Assembly (NCBI GenBank): GCA_019925795.1 | Contig: CM034314.1 | Coordinates: 29,691,774-29,755,773, forward strand | Direction of reading: 5' to 3' | Length of the DNA: 64,000 nucleotides | From: Dendrobium chrysotoxum | Lineage: Eukaryota; Streptophyta; Magnoliopsida; Asparagales; Orchidaceae | Shown here: positions 12,183 through 23,644 of the stretch, in pieces | Position numbering within the stretch: the stretch's first letter is position 1 | How the letters are laid out: every line of letters begins with the position of its first letter | Notes under the pieces: generated by a model | Databases searched by the model: none | Told to the model about the DNA's origin: nothing | Seen by the model: the letters and a program-made list of their open reading frames with translations, nothing else | Position numbers and translations under genes: made by a program

Positions 12183-13576
12183 TGATATGTCACAAAAATC
12201 ACTTTGATCAAGAACAAATCTTAAGGCATATTCAAGTTAGCATCTTCCAAAATAAAATTGAAGACCATGTGAACTTCAATTTCATTAAAGTTATAGTCAA
12301 ATTAATCGACTTAATAAAACGAATCCAATGACACTAAAACCCCGAACCAAGCCCAAATGGGCTAAAATCAAGTTCTCAAAGCATATTGAGAAGCTTTAGA
12401 GCATTAATTGGATGACAAAATGATATTGCAATATGACATGCTTAAAGTTGAATCAAGCGGCTCAATGAGATGAATCCAACAAGCCCAAGATCACTTCATT
12501 TGGACATCATTAACAAAAATAAATATTGAATGAAAGCTCTATAATCGCCAGAATCAACATAGGTTGTCCGATGGAGCACTCTGAATTCATCTTAGATCTT
12601 CTCCATATTTATGGGGCACGCCACTCTAAAAATCTATAAATAGACTCCCCCTCTCTACATGAGGGGAAACCTTTTACTAGGGATTAGAGAGAGCTCCGAA
12701 TTTTTAAGGATCTAGAGCTCCCCTTAGACAACATCACAGGTAAACATTCATTGACCTACCTGACCACTGATCACCATTGGACCTCCTCCCGGCCACCGAA
12801 CATCCTGTGATCACCGCCCAACCACCGATAGTCATCGTATCTCTGCTCGGACACCGATCGTAGCCAAACCACCACCTGACTGCCAGACCATCACCTAGCT
12901 GCTAGACCACCACTTGGCCACCAACCATCATCAAACCACTGTTAGATTGCTGACCTTTGCTAGAACACTGCCTAGCTACTAATCATTGCTAGACCATCAC
13001 CCAACCATGGACTAACATCATGCCTTCTCTTGACTGCGAACCTTTGTTGGACCACCTCCAAGCTTCTAACTAATATCAAACCTCCACCTGCCTGTCCACC
13101 AACTGCCAACCTACATAATTGCTCCGCCCCATCGCCAACCTATATCGAACCTCCATTTGACCTCTACTCAATAAATGACTACCATCGGATCTCCGCCCTA
13201 CAACTGTTGGATCTCCACTCACCCTCCAATGCTTGTTAGATCTTCTTCTAGCCATTACTATCAGACTGAAGACTTTTGTCGTCTAACCATGACCATTACA
13301 AGATGCTGAGTGCCTATACAAAGTTTGACCGACTCACCAAACTATTTTAATTTTCACTATCACATTAAGGGATACATTAAGCTTTGTAACTCACTCAAGT
13401 ATAGTGAATCTTCTCCCTTGGGTAAGTCCCCTTATTTCTTCCCTTATTGGGTTTTTCTCATAAAACAATCTGGTGTTTCTTTACTCTATCTCTATCTATT
13501 TGTGTGCCAGATATTCATGCATCGCTAAGATTAAAAATTATCTCACTCTTCCGTTATGAATATATAAGCTCATAGC
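12183..13576 (+). repeat. 5' LTR of the Tat-like element
   Basis: Begins TGATATGTCAC and is collinear with 44470-45366 for about 900 bp. Shared blocks include CAATGACACTAAAA, AGCCCAAGATCACTT and the TATAAATAGAC promoter region. The right edge is approximate, a few bases before the primer site. From about 12740 to 13260 it is a GC-richer degenerate repeat built on words like GACCACCGCC and ACCATCG. Open frames inside it (for example 13030-13239) come from this repeat and are not genes. Confidence 0.75.
12635..12642 (+). promoter_or_regulatory. LTR TATA box
   Basis: TATAAATA in the context CTATAAATAGACTCCCCC, conserved at 44923-44930 in the partner LTR. It is followed about 60 bp later by GAGAGAGCTC. 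This is probably the element's promoter. Confidence 0.65.
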
Positions 13577-13579
13577 AGC

Positions 13580-13599
13580 TAGCATCATCTATGGGAACC
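13580..13599 (+). other. Primer binding site region, Tat-like
   Basis: TAGCATCATCTATGGGAACC looks like a decayed form of TGGCGCCGTCTGTGGGAA, the post-LTR sequence common in plant Tat-type gypsy elements. C-to-T and G-to-A changes explain most differences. Confidence 0.6.
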
Positions 13600-13854
13600 A
13601 ATCCCTCTCATAAATCATAACTAAAGCCAATTTAATAGCCAACAAGCATAAAATTTGCAATAATGGGGCCTCCGTCTCTAACACACATCAATAAAAAAAT
13701 AATCTATAAATCACGAACATTAAGAATCTACTACTCTATATCATGGTGGGTGAAACCCTAATGGGGAAGGGACATTGGGACCCTCCGAACAAGATTGCTT
13801 CAGGAAAAATGGAGGAATCACAAAATAAAATTCTTCAACTTTTGCACGAGGCAC

Positions 13855-13871
13855 GGGGGGGGGGGGGGGGG
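13855..13871 (+). repeat. Poly-G run of 17
   Basis: Seventeen consecutive G within the gag N-terminal region, followed by GTTGGGTTGGGGG. This gives a Gly-rich readout and a frameshift-prone, G-quadruplex-capable tract. Confidence 0.9.
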
Positions 13872-13921
13872 TTGGGTTGGGGGAAGGCACCACTAGCACT
13901 GGCACAATAGGAGGAAACCTG

Positions 13922-15015
13922 CCTCCCTCAAGATCTAGTAGTAGTCGGGGACATTTAACTCACACACATTCATGTAGAACCCCCTCTCCCTCGGTCAGGG
14001 GTTCATCCCCTATAATAGTAAGACATCTACCTTATTGACATAACTAGCTTTATTATCTCTCTAGAACAGGTTAGCCAACCAGCATTCCCCCAGGTCATCA
14101 TCGAGGACCTGGCCTAAATTTAATGTTGCTAAAATCCTATATAACACTCTACGTGATGGTCTACGATGGTTGGTCCGAGAAGAGTTCCCTTTAAGAGGTG
14201 GAAGGTGGCCCCTTCATCATTAGGACATTTAGGAGTCATTGCCCCTAACTAAAGTCATACTTCAAAACCCCAGTCCCATGATTTTTAGATTACCCATCAT
14301 AAACTCTTACAATGGTTTATCTTACCCTTACAAGTATATTGATCACTATAGAACTATTATATATATTCATCGAGCCTCAAATGTTCTCCTCTATCAAGTA
14401 TTTCTCACCACTCTCAACGGGTAAGCTTATATATGGTTCTACTCTTTTCTAATAATAAGATGAGATCCGCCTCCCTCAAGTTCTACTACTAGTTGGGGCC
14501 ATTCAATCCACACATATTCATGTGGAACCCCCTCTCTCTCGATCAAGGGTTCATCCCCTGTCACAGCAAGGCATCAACTTTATTGACACAACTAGCTCTA
14601 CCCATCCCTCTCAAACAGGTTGGCCAACCGGCATTCCCCTAAGTTATCTTCAAGGACATAGACAAAAATTTCAAGCTGCTAAAATCCCGCATAATACTAT
14701 ATGTGGTGAACTACGATGATTGGTTCGAGAAGAGTTCCGTTTAAGAGGTTGAAGGTAACCCTTCATCATCAAGACTTTTAGAATTAAATGCTCCTAATTA
14801 TAGACATCATTTAACACCCCATACTTATGAGTTTCAAATTGCCCATCATAGACCCTTACGATAAGTTAATTGACACTTATGCGTATATTGATCACTATAA
14901 AACTATTATGTATATTCAACGAGCCTCAAATGTGCTCTTTTGCAAAGTATTTCTCTCCACACTCAAAGGGCAAGGTCACACATGGTTTTGGTCTCTTCCA
15001 ATAGGGACTATTTAC
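13922..15015 (+). repeat. 548-bp direct tandem duplication inside gag
   Basis: Unit 1 is 13922-14469 and unit 2 starts at 14470. Both begin CCTCCCTCAAG and stay collinear through CCCCCTCTC, GGGTTCATCCCCT, GAGAAGAGTTCC and the gag core. The end of unit 2 is approximate. The copies have diverged visibly, so the event is old. Confidence 0.85.
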
Positions 15016-15879
15016 ATGTTTATTAGGCTCATCATACTTTTTATCGAACAGTTTGTTGCTAAAAGAAGAATTGATAAGGATATTTCCCACCTCTCATGAA
15101 TCCACTAGAATAAAGGAGAAATGCTTTTGGAGATTCTCCTTGAAGCTCGCTAAATCCCATGTGAGGAACCCAAACTACTAAGAAGAGCTTTCCTTGGAGG
15201 ACTCCATCCTGATCATTTTTATTTGGCATTGATGTAACATGCCATTCATTTGTACTCCAACCTGATCCATCATGTGGTGGCTCATAACTCAATTGATAGA
15301 ACCATCAATGTGCACCAAAAGCAATTAGACAAAACATAAGGAAGCATAAAAATATACTTGGAATTGATAATTCATCATCACAATGAAAGAAGCAAGGGAA
15401 AAGTAACCTGCCCCCTCGACCTTCACAATCGTGACATGAGTCTTGATCAGGGAAGGAATATACATCACTCAATACATATCGGACAAGTGTCTTGATGGTC
15501 ATACGAGATTAGGAAACTATCAAATGGACAAACCCATTAAAATCAAACTAAAAAAATCAAGAGCAATATTTCTACTTCTACTGAACTTGCGGGCACACGA
15601 CTTAAGTGTGCAAACAACTTGAGGAAATTTAGAGATTGATCTATTAAGGCTACCTTCATCGATTCATATAAAGTTTACCTGCTCATAAAGACACTGACCC
15701 TGCTGGGGGGCAATTGATGAAAAATTAATCGTAGAGCAGTCTCTAAATGGTTGAGGAGATCAAATAATCACCAAGGACCCATTATTGTCCAACCAAGTCT
15801 TTGTCTTTGTGAATGAAAAGCAGGCATAAAAAAAGTTCCATACTAATGACTCTACTGCTTTTGTTGACTCCAACTTGGA

Positions 15880-16420
15880 GGGAGTCTAAGCCCCTCAATA
15901 GGATCCACTTATGATTAATGTGGAGATTAGCGACCCATGTTATAATATCAAAATAATCTTAATTAATAATGGGAGATCAGTGGAAGTTATATTCTAGTCC
16001 ATCTTTCTTAGCATTGGCTTGGTGAAAGAAATGTTCTAGCCCACCGCAAGACAACTTTATGGATTTCATAATAGACCTGTATGGGTAAAAGGGATTATTA
16101 GCATCCTTGTTACACTCATAGAGTTCCCTCGGTAGGCTACTCACCCAATCGAATTTGTTATAGTAAAGTTAAAATCATCTTATAACACTATCTTTGTGAG
16201 GCCGCTCCAATCAATTTTGGAGCTTCACTTCTATTCCACTTCTTAAGCTGAAGTTTTTAAACCCTAACTAGGATTGTCATGGTGTGTGGAAATCAACAAG
16301 TGACGCAATCATGTTACCATAATCAAGCTCAACCACGCCCATTTGTTACATTAAGCATTAAGAACTTTGACCTCAAAATTAAGGATGTCCCTCAAAGGGT
16401 TTTCTCCAAGAATGATCTAA
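15880..16420 (+). pseudogene. Aspartic protease of Tat-like gypsy pol
   Basis: Frame blocks DPLMINVEISD, IKIILINNGRSVEVIF, LSIGLVKEMF, QLYGFHNRPVWVKG and YNTIFVRPLQ follow the Tat protease pattern around 'VLVDNGSSADILF' and 'YN.ILGRP'. The catalytic Asp of D-N-G-S-S reads Asn here (N-N-G-R-S), so the protease would be inactive even without the stops. The frame fades near 16420, before any reverse transcriptase. Confidence 0.75.
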
Positions 16421-16491
16421 GTGTCTCGATATTAAAATAGTGCCTTTTAAGAATGGTGCAAATTAGGTCTTTACTATCTAACTAGGAGATG
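16421..16491. other. Probable deletion junction
   Basis: Tat protease sequence ends near 16420 and copia B interior sequence begins near 16492. The missing pieces are the copia B third ORF and 3' LTR, the rest of the Athila-like element and the Tat reverse transcriptase. A single large deletion would explain all of them. Confidence 0.5.
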
Positions 16492-16996
16492 AAAAAATCA
16501 TCAATGAGGTAGATTAATGTAGAAAGATAAAATAGATCTCTATTTTAAAAACCAACTTTTTAATTTTGAAGAAGATTTTTATCCAAAAGAAATAATACAC
16601 CACTAAAGGAGTTAGAGGAAGAGAAATAATCATCAATGTTTCTTCCCTTTAACAGATTCAGAGGAGTCAATCACTGCTTATAAGCTTTCAAACAAAAATA
16701 ACAAGGCAAAACACTTAGTCAGAAATCAATTTATCAACAGTAGTGAGCAGTGATCTGATTCTGATGAGAGTAAATAGTAAAGAAAAGTAAACAAGAAGAA
16801 TAAAAGACACACTAAAATCAGTAAATGAAAATCAATAATTGAAAATCAATAGGAAATAATCAAATTCGATAAGCAAATCAAATAATAAAAATTAGTAGGA
16901 AAAGAAAAAATTCTAAAGTGAAACAGTCAATCAAATCAAACAAAAGCTAAAAGCAAAATGAAAAATAGAAAAATCAGAAATGAGTAATCATCAGAT

Positions 16997-18205
16997 TCAT
17001 GCATTTATATTAATCACACCCAATCTGGTCCTTAGAATGCTAAATGAGTCAAAGGCCAGTGGTTTAGTAAAGATGTCCGCCAGTTGATTTTTAATTGCTG
17101 CATGATGTAGCTCAATATCCCATTTTATAACATGGTTCGTAATGAAGTGATGCCTTATGTCAATGTGTTTTGTTCTTGAAAGTTGGATAAGATTCTTAGA
17201 AATACAAATGGCACTAGTGTTATCACATAAAACTAAAATTGTGTCAACAAAAAGGACTTGGGCCACACAACTTGTATTTTGATTGATTCAGAAAGGTTTC
17301 ATCATCCATTTTCCTTATGCTAAATCCCAAAAAGTAGGACAATTCTCCCATCATACTCATCTCAAACTCTTTGCTCATTGTCTTAGAAAAATCATCTCAT
17401 ATTTTTTTATTAGAAGATCCAAAAAGTATATCATCAATATAGATCTTGATAATGAGTAAATCATCACCTACTTTCCTAAGAAAAAGGGTGGTGTCTACCC
17501 TCCCCTTAATAAACTCTCTTTCTAGAAGGAATGTGCTAAGCCTCTTATACCAAGCTCTGGGTTCCTGGTTCAATCTATATAAGGCCTTTTTTTAATTTGT
17601 AAACATGATTAGGACATTAGAATTATCAAAACCTGAGGGTTGCTCTACAAAGACATCTTCCTTTATTACCCCATTCAAAAAGGCACTCTTAACATCTATT
17701 TGAAAAACCTTAAATCTCTTATAACAGGCAAAGGCTAGTAGCACTCTAATGGCTTCCAATCTAGCTACAGGGGAAAAGGTCTCCTCAAAATCAATCCCTT
17801 CTATTTGATTGTACGCCTTAGCCACCAATCTTGCCTTATTCCAAACCACCACACCATTATCATTCATCTTATTCTTAAAGACCCATTTGGTTCCCACAAC
17901 ACTTTGATCCTTAGGTCTTTCTACTAACTCCCAAACATCATTCTTTACAAATTGGTTCAATTCCTCATGCATTGCTAAAATCTAAAATTCATCAGAAAGG
18001 GATTGATTGATTTTGGTGGGTTCAGTCATTGAGATAAAGGCAGAATGGTTTACCTCCTTCCTAAGTCCATGCCTAGTTCTAACACCTTCATAAGGGTCTC
18101 CTAAGATCAGTTCTTTAGGATGACTCGAATAATATCTCCAATCTCTAGGCAACGTGTTTTCAGGTTCTACCCTTTCCTCTAGATTTGTATTTTTTACTCC
18201 TTGGA
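16997..18205 (-). pseudogene. RT and RNase H of copia B, with internal deletion
   Basis: RT finger region at 17592-17972 (VKNDVWELVERP, GTKWVFKNKMN, FEETFSPVARLEAIRVLLAFA, FQIDVKSAFLNG). The catalytic YIDD pair is near 17430-17441, in IYIDDILFGS. RNase H is at 16997-17290 (LCDNTSAICISKN, RTKHIDIRHHFI, QLADIFTKPLAFDSF). Compared with copia C, about 470 bp is missing near 17280. The text passes from the SKY motif (C at about 29317) straight to CVAQVL (C at about 29790), removing the RT thumb and the first half of RNase H. Confidence 0.85.
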
Positions 18206-18870
18206 TAATCTATCCTATCTCTTCTTCTTCCTTAACTCCAGACTCTTTAGGATCAGATTCATAAAACATCACATGAGTTATCTCTTCCACCACCAAAGTC
18301 CTCTTATTAAACACCCTAAAGGATTTCTCCACACTAGAATAGCATAAGAATACTCCTTCATCAGATTTGGGGTCAAATTTTTCTAAGGATGATTTCCCAT
18401 TGTTTAGAATGAAAACCTTACAGCCAAAGACATAGAGGTGGGACAGGTTTGGAGTTCTACCCTTAATGATCTCATAGGGTGTCTTATTCAGATTGGATCT
18501 AATATTCACCATATTCAGCACATAATAGGCAGTGTTCACCACTTCAGTCCAAAAGTATTTTGGAAGTGAATACTCAACAAGCATGGCTCTAGCGGCTTCC
18601 ATTAAGGTTCTATTCTTTCTTTCAGCTACCCCATTCTGTTGAGGGGTACTAGAAGCTAAAAAGTCATGGCTAATCCCTTGATCCTCATAGAAGGTTCAAA
18701 ATCTTTCATTTTCAAACTCACCATCATGATCACTATGGATGGTAACAATCTCACATCGTAACTTCTTCTGAATCCAAGTGGAGAAAGATTTAAATTCATC
18801 AAATATCTCAGATTTATGTGATAGAAATCAATCCAAGTGAACCTCGACTAATCATCAAAAATCACAAATC
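18206..18870 (-). pseudogene. Integrase of copia B
   Basis: Integrase catalytic core that would insert element cDNA. 18210-18602 reads ARAMLVEYSLPKYFWTEVVN, LNKTPYEIIKGRTPNLSHL and FGCKVFILNNGKSSL, typical of the copia integrase end. Just upstream QQNGVAERKN (near 18620-18650) keeps the catalytic Glu. HMDLLGPI, with the first catalytic Asp, lies near 18913-18936. Frame breaks separate the blocks. Confidence 0.85.
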
Positions 18871-19560
18871 CATAGACTCTCCCCCCTAAGCTGGCAGTGC
18901 TAATGGGTCCAAGCAAATCCATGTGAAGGGCTTCTAAAGGTTTAAAGGTATTGATGTCCTTAATTGAGTGGAAAGAGGAGTGGACTTGCTTCCCTAATTG
19001 ACAGGCATCATACAAGTGGTCCTTAGTGAACTTAAGCTTGGATACATCTCTAACTAAGTCCTTTTGGGTGACTCTTCTAAGGGTTTTCATACTAGGATGA
19101 CATAACCTCCTATGCCACAGCCAAGACTCATCAGCAGCAGTTTTTAAATAAATAGTAACATCAGCTTTAAAGTAATTTAAATCCAGCATGTAGACATAGT
19201 TGACCCTTTTTCCCTACAAAATAATTTTGTCATTTAAGCTTATAATATAGCAAGTAGGTAGGTACTTTATGCGGAAGCCTTTATTACATAGCTGGCTGAT
19301 GCTGAGCAGATTGTGTTTCGGTCCATCTATAAGAAAAACATTATTAATAATAAAATTATGTGAATGAACAATTGTACCTGCTCCTACCACCCTCCTGGTA
19401 GTGTTGTCTCCAAGTGTAACCTTGCCTCCAGCTCTGGTCTCCAGCAAAATGAACTGATTTGCATCTCCCGTTATATGTCTTGAACATCCACTGTCTAGGT
19501 AACACATGCTCTCACGAGGCCTTTTATGAGAACACACCTACAAAATCATCAAACATCATA
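18848..19560 (-). pseudogene. Protease and GAG-pre-integrase region of copia B
   Basis: 19214-19537 encodes MCYLDSGCSRHITGDANQF with an intact D-S-G protease active site, then ETRAGGKVTLGDNTTRRV and HNLLSISQLC. 18848-19189 encodes the zinc-binding pre-integrase domain (ESWLWHRRLCHPSMKTLRRV, KDHLYDACQLGK) and runs into the first integrase Asp. The two blocks are separated by a short break near 19200. Confidence 0.85.
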
Positions 19561-19625
19561 TTTAGGAATCCAAACAGGTTTTGGTTCCTTCTTATGAAAG
19601 AAGAATGCAATGCATGTGTGTTGTG

Positions 19626-21298
19626 CTATGTACTATGATGAACAGTACAGGTGTGAGAGACATGTCCTAGCATGCCACAAGAGAAACATCTAATGCCATG
19701 AAAAGGGTTAACTAATCTACGTGGGTGATAGTGCCTCTTCCTAGGTTTGAATGAAACATGCTTTGATGATTTTGAATTAGATTCTTCAAATGATGGAGGT
19801 GCATAAAACTGTGCAAAAGTTGGAGGTATTTCATTTTTCTCAAAAGCACTAATTTTCAATTTTAGAAATGCATTTCCTTCTTGAGACCTACAATTTCAAA
19901 TTTCAAATAATGCTCATCACTAGCTAAGTTACATGCCATGGTGTCTACTTCTTTCTAAGCTTTTTCTAAGTCAACATGCCATATTTTCAATGACTCATGC
20001 TCAACAATTAGTTCAGAATGCTTTTTGTTTAATTCATTAAATTCATCAAGTAAAGACATATGATTGATATCAAGTGTAGAATGATCTTTAACCATAACAT
20101 TATGCTCTTTTTTGCAACTTCAAAAAATCCAATTTCAGGCTAGCATGTGTTTTCTTAAGTTTCCTATACGATGAATGAATTTTTTCAAAAAAATCTAGCA
20201 ATTGATTATAGGTTTGCTCACATACCTCTTCTTGATCAGATTGACAAGGATGATCATCAGCCATCAGACACAAGTTCGTAGTTTCCTCTTCAGCTTTAGT
20301 CTCATAGGAGTTAGATGTAAAATCTACCCAGAATGCCTTTTGAATCTACTTCTTATTCTTCTTGAACTTGGGTTTCTCCTCACCCTTCTCCTTGCTTGGG
20401 TGAGCCTTAAGTGTAGGACAATCAGTCTTTATATGTCCAAGCTTCCTACATTCAAAATAAATAGTATCAGATGAACCTTTAAAACTTCTACTACTCTTAC
20501 CTTTATTCCACTTCTGAAAGTTCTTGTGTTTCTTCCTTAGAAAGCTTTGGAATTGCCTAGTGATTAGGGAAACATCATCGCTATCATACCTGGAAGTATC
20601 AGTATCAGTCTTGTTGGCCTTCAGTGCCACAATTTTCTCTTTCTTTTTTTTCACCTGCATCAAGCTGTCTTTGGTTCACCCCTTGCTCGTAAGCAATGAG
20701 TGATCCAAGTAAGTTATCAATAGAATAGGCATTCAAATCTTTAAATTCAGTGATCGCAGTTATCTTGACATCATAGGAAGAATATAAACATCTTAAAATC
20801 ATGTTAACTTTCTCATAATTTGTAAGCTCTCTTCATAAGGCATACAGGGGGGTAATAATTTAAGTGAACCTAGTATACATTTCAGAAATTGATTAACTAG
20901 ATTTCATGCGAAAGAGTTCGTAGTCGTGAAGCAAGATGTTCAATAAGTAATGCATAACCTATCTCAAATTTCTTTACTAGTCGTACAAGTGGAAACACAT
21001 ATGTAATCTTCAGATTTTAAAGAACAGAAAAAATAGTTCAAACATTTTACAATTAGTTTTGCTAAATTATGATCATTAAATGTCCATTCAGTAAAAGGAA
21101 GTTTAGTTTTAATGTCATTTACAAGTCTATGAGGTGCTTCATAACCATCCTTAACAAGCATCCACATGCGATAATCAATAGATTGTAAAAATGTGGATAT
21201 ACGAATTTTCCAAAAATTGAACGGTATATTATCAAACAAAAGTGAACAAGTAATGGAATAACCTTCAGCAATTTTTTTTTATTTCCAAAGTTAACCAT
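19626..21298 (-). pseudogene. gag of copia B
   Basis: Start ATG at 21298 (MVNFGNK), followed quickly by a frameshift. 20964-21239 has FWKIRISTFLQSIDYRMWML and PFTEWTF, the gag core. 20346-20663 holds the first zinc knuckle, whose first Cys reads Tyr (YFECRKLGHIKTDCP). A coiled-coil-like stretch (19860-20220) follows. Then comes a second knuckle, CFSCGMLGHVSHTC (near 19665-19720). Two separated zinc knuckles are also present in copia C. Confidence 0.85.
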
Positions 21299-21342
21299 GG
21301 ATCGAATTCAAAAGTTTTTTAAAACTTAATTTTATGAATACC

Positions 21343-21354
21343 GCTCTGATACCA
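21343..21354 (-). other. Primer binding site of copia B
   Basis: Reads TGGTATCAGAGC on the minus strand, a perfect tRNA-iMet primer site, two bases from the LTR. Confidence 0.9.
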
Positions 21355-21356
21355 CT

Positions 21357-23179
21357 TGAAAGTTCATTAGGGATGTTAAGCCCTTATGAACAAGTCCCTA
21401 GGCTAACCAAGAGGGTGGGCCAATTGGTAGTTTTAAAAATTCGTATGCAAATGACGATTTAGAAAATCTTTTTGAATGTTTTAAAATATTTATAGTTACG
21501 CGATGATGTGCAGATGTTTAATGATAATAAAATAATAATCACAATCACACAATCATCAAGAGAAAAGTAAGTGCAGAAAATAATCAAAAAGAACACACCA
21601 TATTTTGTAGTGGTTCGGTTAACTTGACCTACGTCCACTCCCCCGAGCCTCCCCTCCGGGTATTGCACTAACACTAAGTGACTCTCCTTCTACTCCCACA
21701 GCAAGACGGAGAAGCCTATATAAAAACTCCTTTCCACCAACCCAGTGAGGCAGAGAACCAGAACTCCTTTCGCTTCCTCCTGAAGCAGGCAGAGAACCTA
21801 GACTCCTTTAGCTTCCTCCTAAAGAAGGCAGAGAACCCAGATCTTCTTGCGGATGATCATACCACAAAACCACCAACAAGATAAGAGATGAAGACTGGAG
21901 AAGATGACTCTGATCCTTGCTTGGAGCAACCTTTGTGAACACCTCACAAACTCCCCCTCACAAGATCCTCTCTCTCTCTCTCCCAAGCTCTCTCTCTCTC
22001 TCTCTCTCAAGGTTTTCTCTGGTAAGGAAAGTGGCAAAAGATTTTTCTTGTTGGAAGAAAAAGATCTTAAATAGGAGGGCTCAAAAATTGCCCTAAATCT
22101 CAACTGGTCGTGATATATCATCCAGGATGATCAAAGGATCGTCCTGTACGATCAGTGTAAAATCTCATATATTAGCCTGGACGATCTGGTTTCTCTAGAT
22201 GATTAGAAGATAAAATTTATTCAGATCGTCCCATACGATTCTGAGATCATCCGGGATGATTAGTGTAAATCAAGAATTTTGTCCAGATGACAGTATGGAT
22301 CATCCAGGAAAACTTAGGCTGGACGATCTCAAAATGACTTGATCGTCCAGGATGATATTTCTATCGTCCTATACGATTAGTTGAAAACACCCAAAATTAT
22401 CCTACACATAGTTCAGATCGACCTGCACAAAACCTGTTGTACGATTGAAAATGACTTCATCGTCCGAGATAATATCTCTATCGTCCTGTATGATTAGTTA
22501 CAACTCGAGCATATCGTCTAGAATATAGTTCGGTTCGTCCAGGTGAAATGCTTTGGACGGTCAAGATTTTGCATGTATCGTCCTGGATGATATTACGATC
22601 GTCCATGATGATATGATCGTGTCAATCAAATATTAATTACTTTTCTTAATCACCAGAAAAATTTAGGCATGATTGTAAAGGATCATCCAGGATGATACAA
22701 GTATCTTCCAGGACGATCAGACTAAATCTCTAAAAATAAAGACTTGCCTAACTTAATATGGCTCTTAAGAATTTTTTATTTTAGCATATCATCCTATACA
22801 ATGGGTATATCATCCATGACGATTGTCTTAATCAAACCGACTTAACATGGTCGCCCTAATTAGGGTTTCTATTTTTTTGGATCGTTAGGATGATATGAAT
22901 ATCGTTCAGGATAATATCAACAAAAATTAAAAATAGAAACTCTAACTCACTAAAACTCTCCCCATGAGTGTGTGTGCAAGGTTACTTAACTAGGGGATCA
23001 ATTACATTACATTTGACTCAAGAAAGAAAAAAAATACATTTAAACACATGCAAACCCGATCATGAGTTGGCTTGAATTGCATTTGATCATTTATACCTAA
23101 AATGTTAGCCAATCAAAAATAGAACATAGAAATATTTGTTATCATTAGAACTATAAACCTTAAACCTAGATTTACAATA
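21357..23179 (-). repeat. 5' LTR of copia B
   Basis: 1823 bp, read 23179 to 21357. Plus-strand edges are TGAAAGTTCATT and TTTACAATA. It is collinear with both LTRs of copia C. Contents: CT-rich microsatellite (21966-22009), 39-bp repeats (about 21735-21845), the conserved block GTGGTTCGG with CCTACGTCCACTCCC (21607-21645), and a dense array of GATCRTCC-type palindromes (about 22105-22935). Confidence 0.9.
22105..22935. repeat. Palindrome array in copia B LTR
   Basis: Many degenerate copies of an 8-1-8 palindrome, for example ATCATCCAGGATGATC near 22120 and ATCGTCCTGTACGATC near 22140, at roughly 30-60 bp spacing. The arms alternate CG with CA/TG, as expected from methyl-CpG decay. Confidence 0.85.
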
Positions 23180-23382
23180 GGTCTAGCCCTCACTTTCATA
23201 GTATCTAATTTGTTTGAAATAGTAGCTACCTGAGTAGTAAGAATTAATAAAGCATCTGATTTATAGACTCTAACTATTCTCTTAGGATTCACCCTATCTG
23301 CAGGTCACTAAAAATTATTAGTAGTCACTTCCTTTATCAATTCATAAGAATCCTCAAATGGATTAAAAATTAAAGAACCACT
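23180..23382 (-). pseudogene. Athila-like gag, 3' piece
   Basis: Minus-strand frame NPFEDSYELIKEVTTNNF, two stops, then PADRVNPKRIVRVYKSDALL and ILTTQVATISNKLD. This is the well-known post-core region of plant Athila-type gag. It continues in frame from 35197-35780 if copia C and one 5-bp target copy are ignored. Its own continuation was cut by copia B. Confidence 0.85.
23378..23382 (+). other. Target site duplication of copia C, left
   Basis: CCACT, matching CCTCT at 35197-35201 with one mismatch. The gag reading frame across the insertion supports this pair. Confidence 0.75.
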
Positions 23383-23644
23383 TATTGCAAATATGAATTC
23401 AAGGAGTATAGTTTTGATAATAATAAACTTGTCTGTGTTCTATTTTGTTTGGCTAATATTTCAGGTACAAATGATCAAATGCAATCCAAGCCAACTCAAG
23501 ATCTGGTCCGCATGTGTTTAATTGTATTTTTTCTCTTTCTTGAGTCAAATGTAATATAATTAATCCTCTAGCTAAGTAACCTTGCACACACATATTCAAG
23601 AGGAGAGTTTTAGTGAGTTAGAGTTTCTATTTTCAATTTTTGTT

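Larger units (their letters stand above)
13744..15880 (+). pseudogene. gag of Tat-like gypsy element
   Basis: Starts at ATG 13744 (MVGETLMGKGHWDPPNK). After a poly-G run it continues with a Ser/Pro-rich segment. The gag core follows (14239-14424): FRLPIINSYNGLSYPYKYID then RASNVLLYQVFLTTLNG. These match the Tat gag pattern of 'Y.G..DP..H...Y' and 'AS...LCR.F..TLKG.A..W'. A second version of the same block follows at 14827-15060, with RASNVLFCKVFLSTLKGQ and TWFWSLP, because a 548-bp unit is tandemly duplicated. Beyond 15100 the gag C-terminus is heavily decayed. Gag would form the virus-like particle. Confidence 0.75.
16492..23179 (-). mobile_element. Copia element B (Sirevirus-like), 3'-truncated
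   Basis: Close relative of copia C in the opposite orientation. From its 5' end it has an LTR (23179 to 21357), primer site, gag, protease, integrase, RT and RNase H, then about 500 bp of post-pol interior down to 16492, where homology with copia C (30097-30575) stops. The third ORF and 3' LTR are absent. It lies inside the Athila-like gag: 23180 onward is gag on the minus strand. Confidence 0.85.

Noticed and set aside
11896..12207. Open frame of 103 codons on the plus strand
   Set aside because: Lys/Ile low-complexity translation of AT-rich DNA and an AAT microsatellite.
13030..13239. Pro/Thr-rich open frame in the Tat LTR
   Set aside because: Readout of the GACCACCG-type degenerate repeat in the LTR.
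16461..16470. AGGTCT as the left target duplication of copia B (GGTCT at 23180)
   Set aside because: Copia B has no 3' LTR here, so a left target copy should not be expected at this point; a 5-bp match is easily chance.
21678..22121. Open frames in the copia B LTR on both strands, and the same at 24672-25103 and 34365-35063
   Set aside because: They come from the 39-bp tandem repeats and GA-rich tracts of the LTR; no family motif.
23383..23384. TA instead of TG at the starts of several copia LTRs as a family trait
   Set aside because: The 3' LTR of copia C and one end of the solo LTR keep TG, so G-to-A mutation after insertion is simpler.
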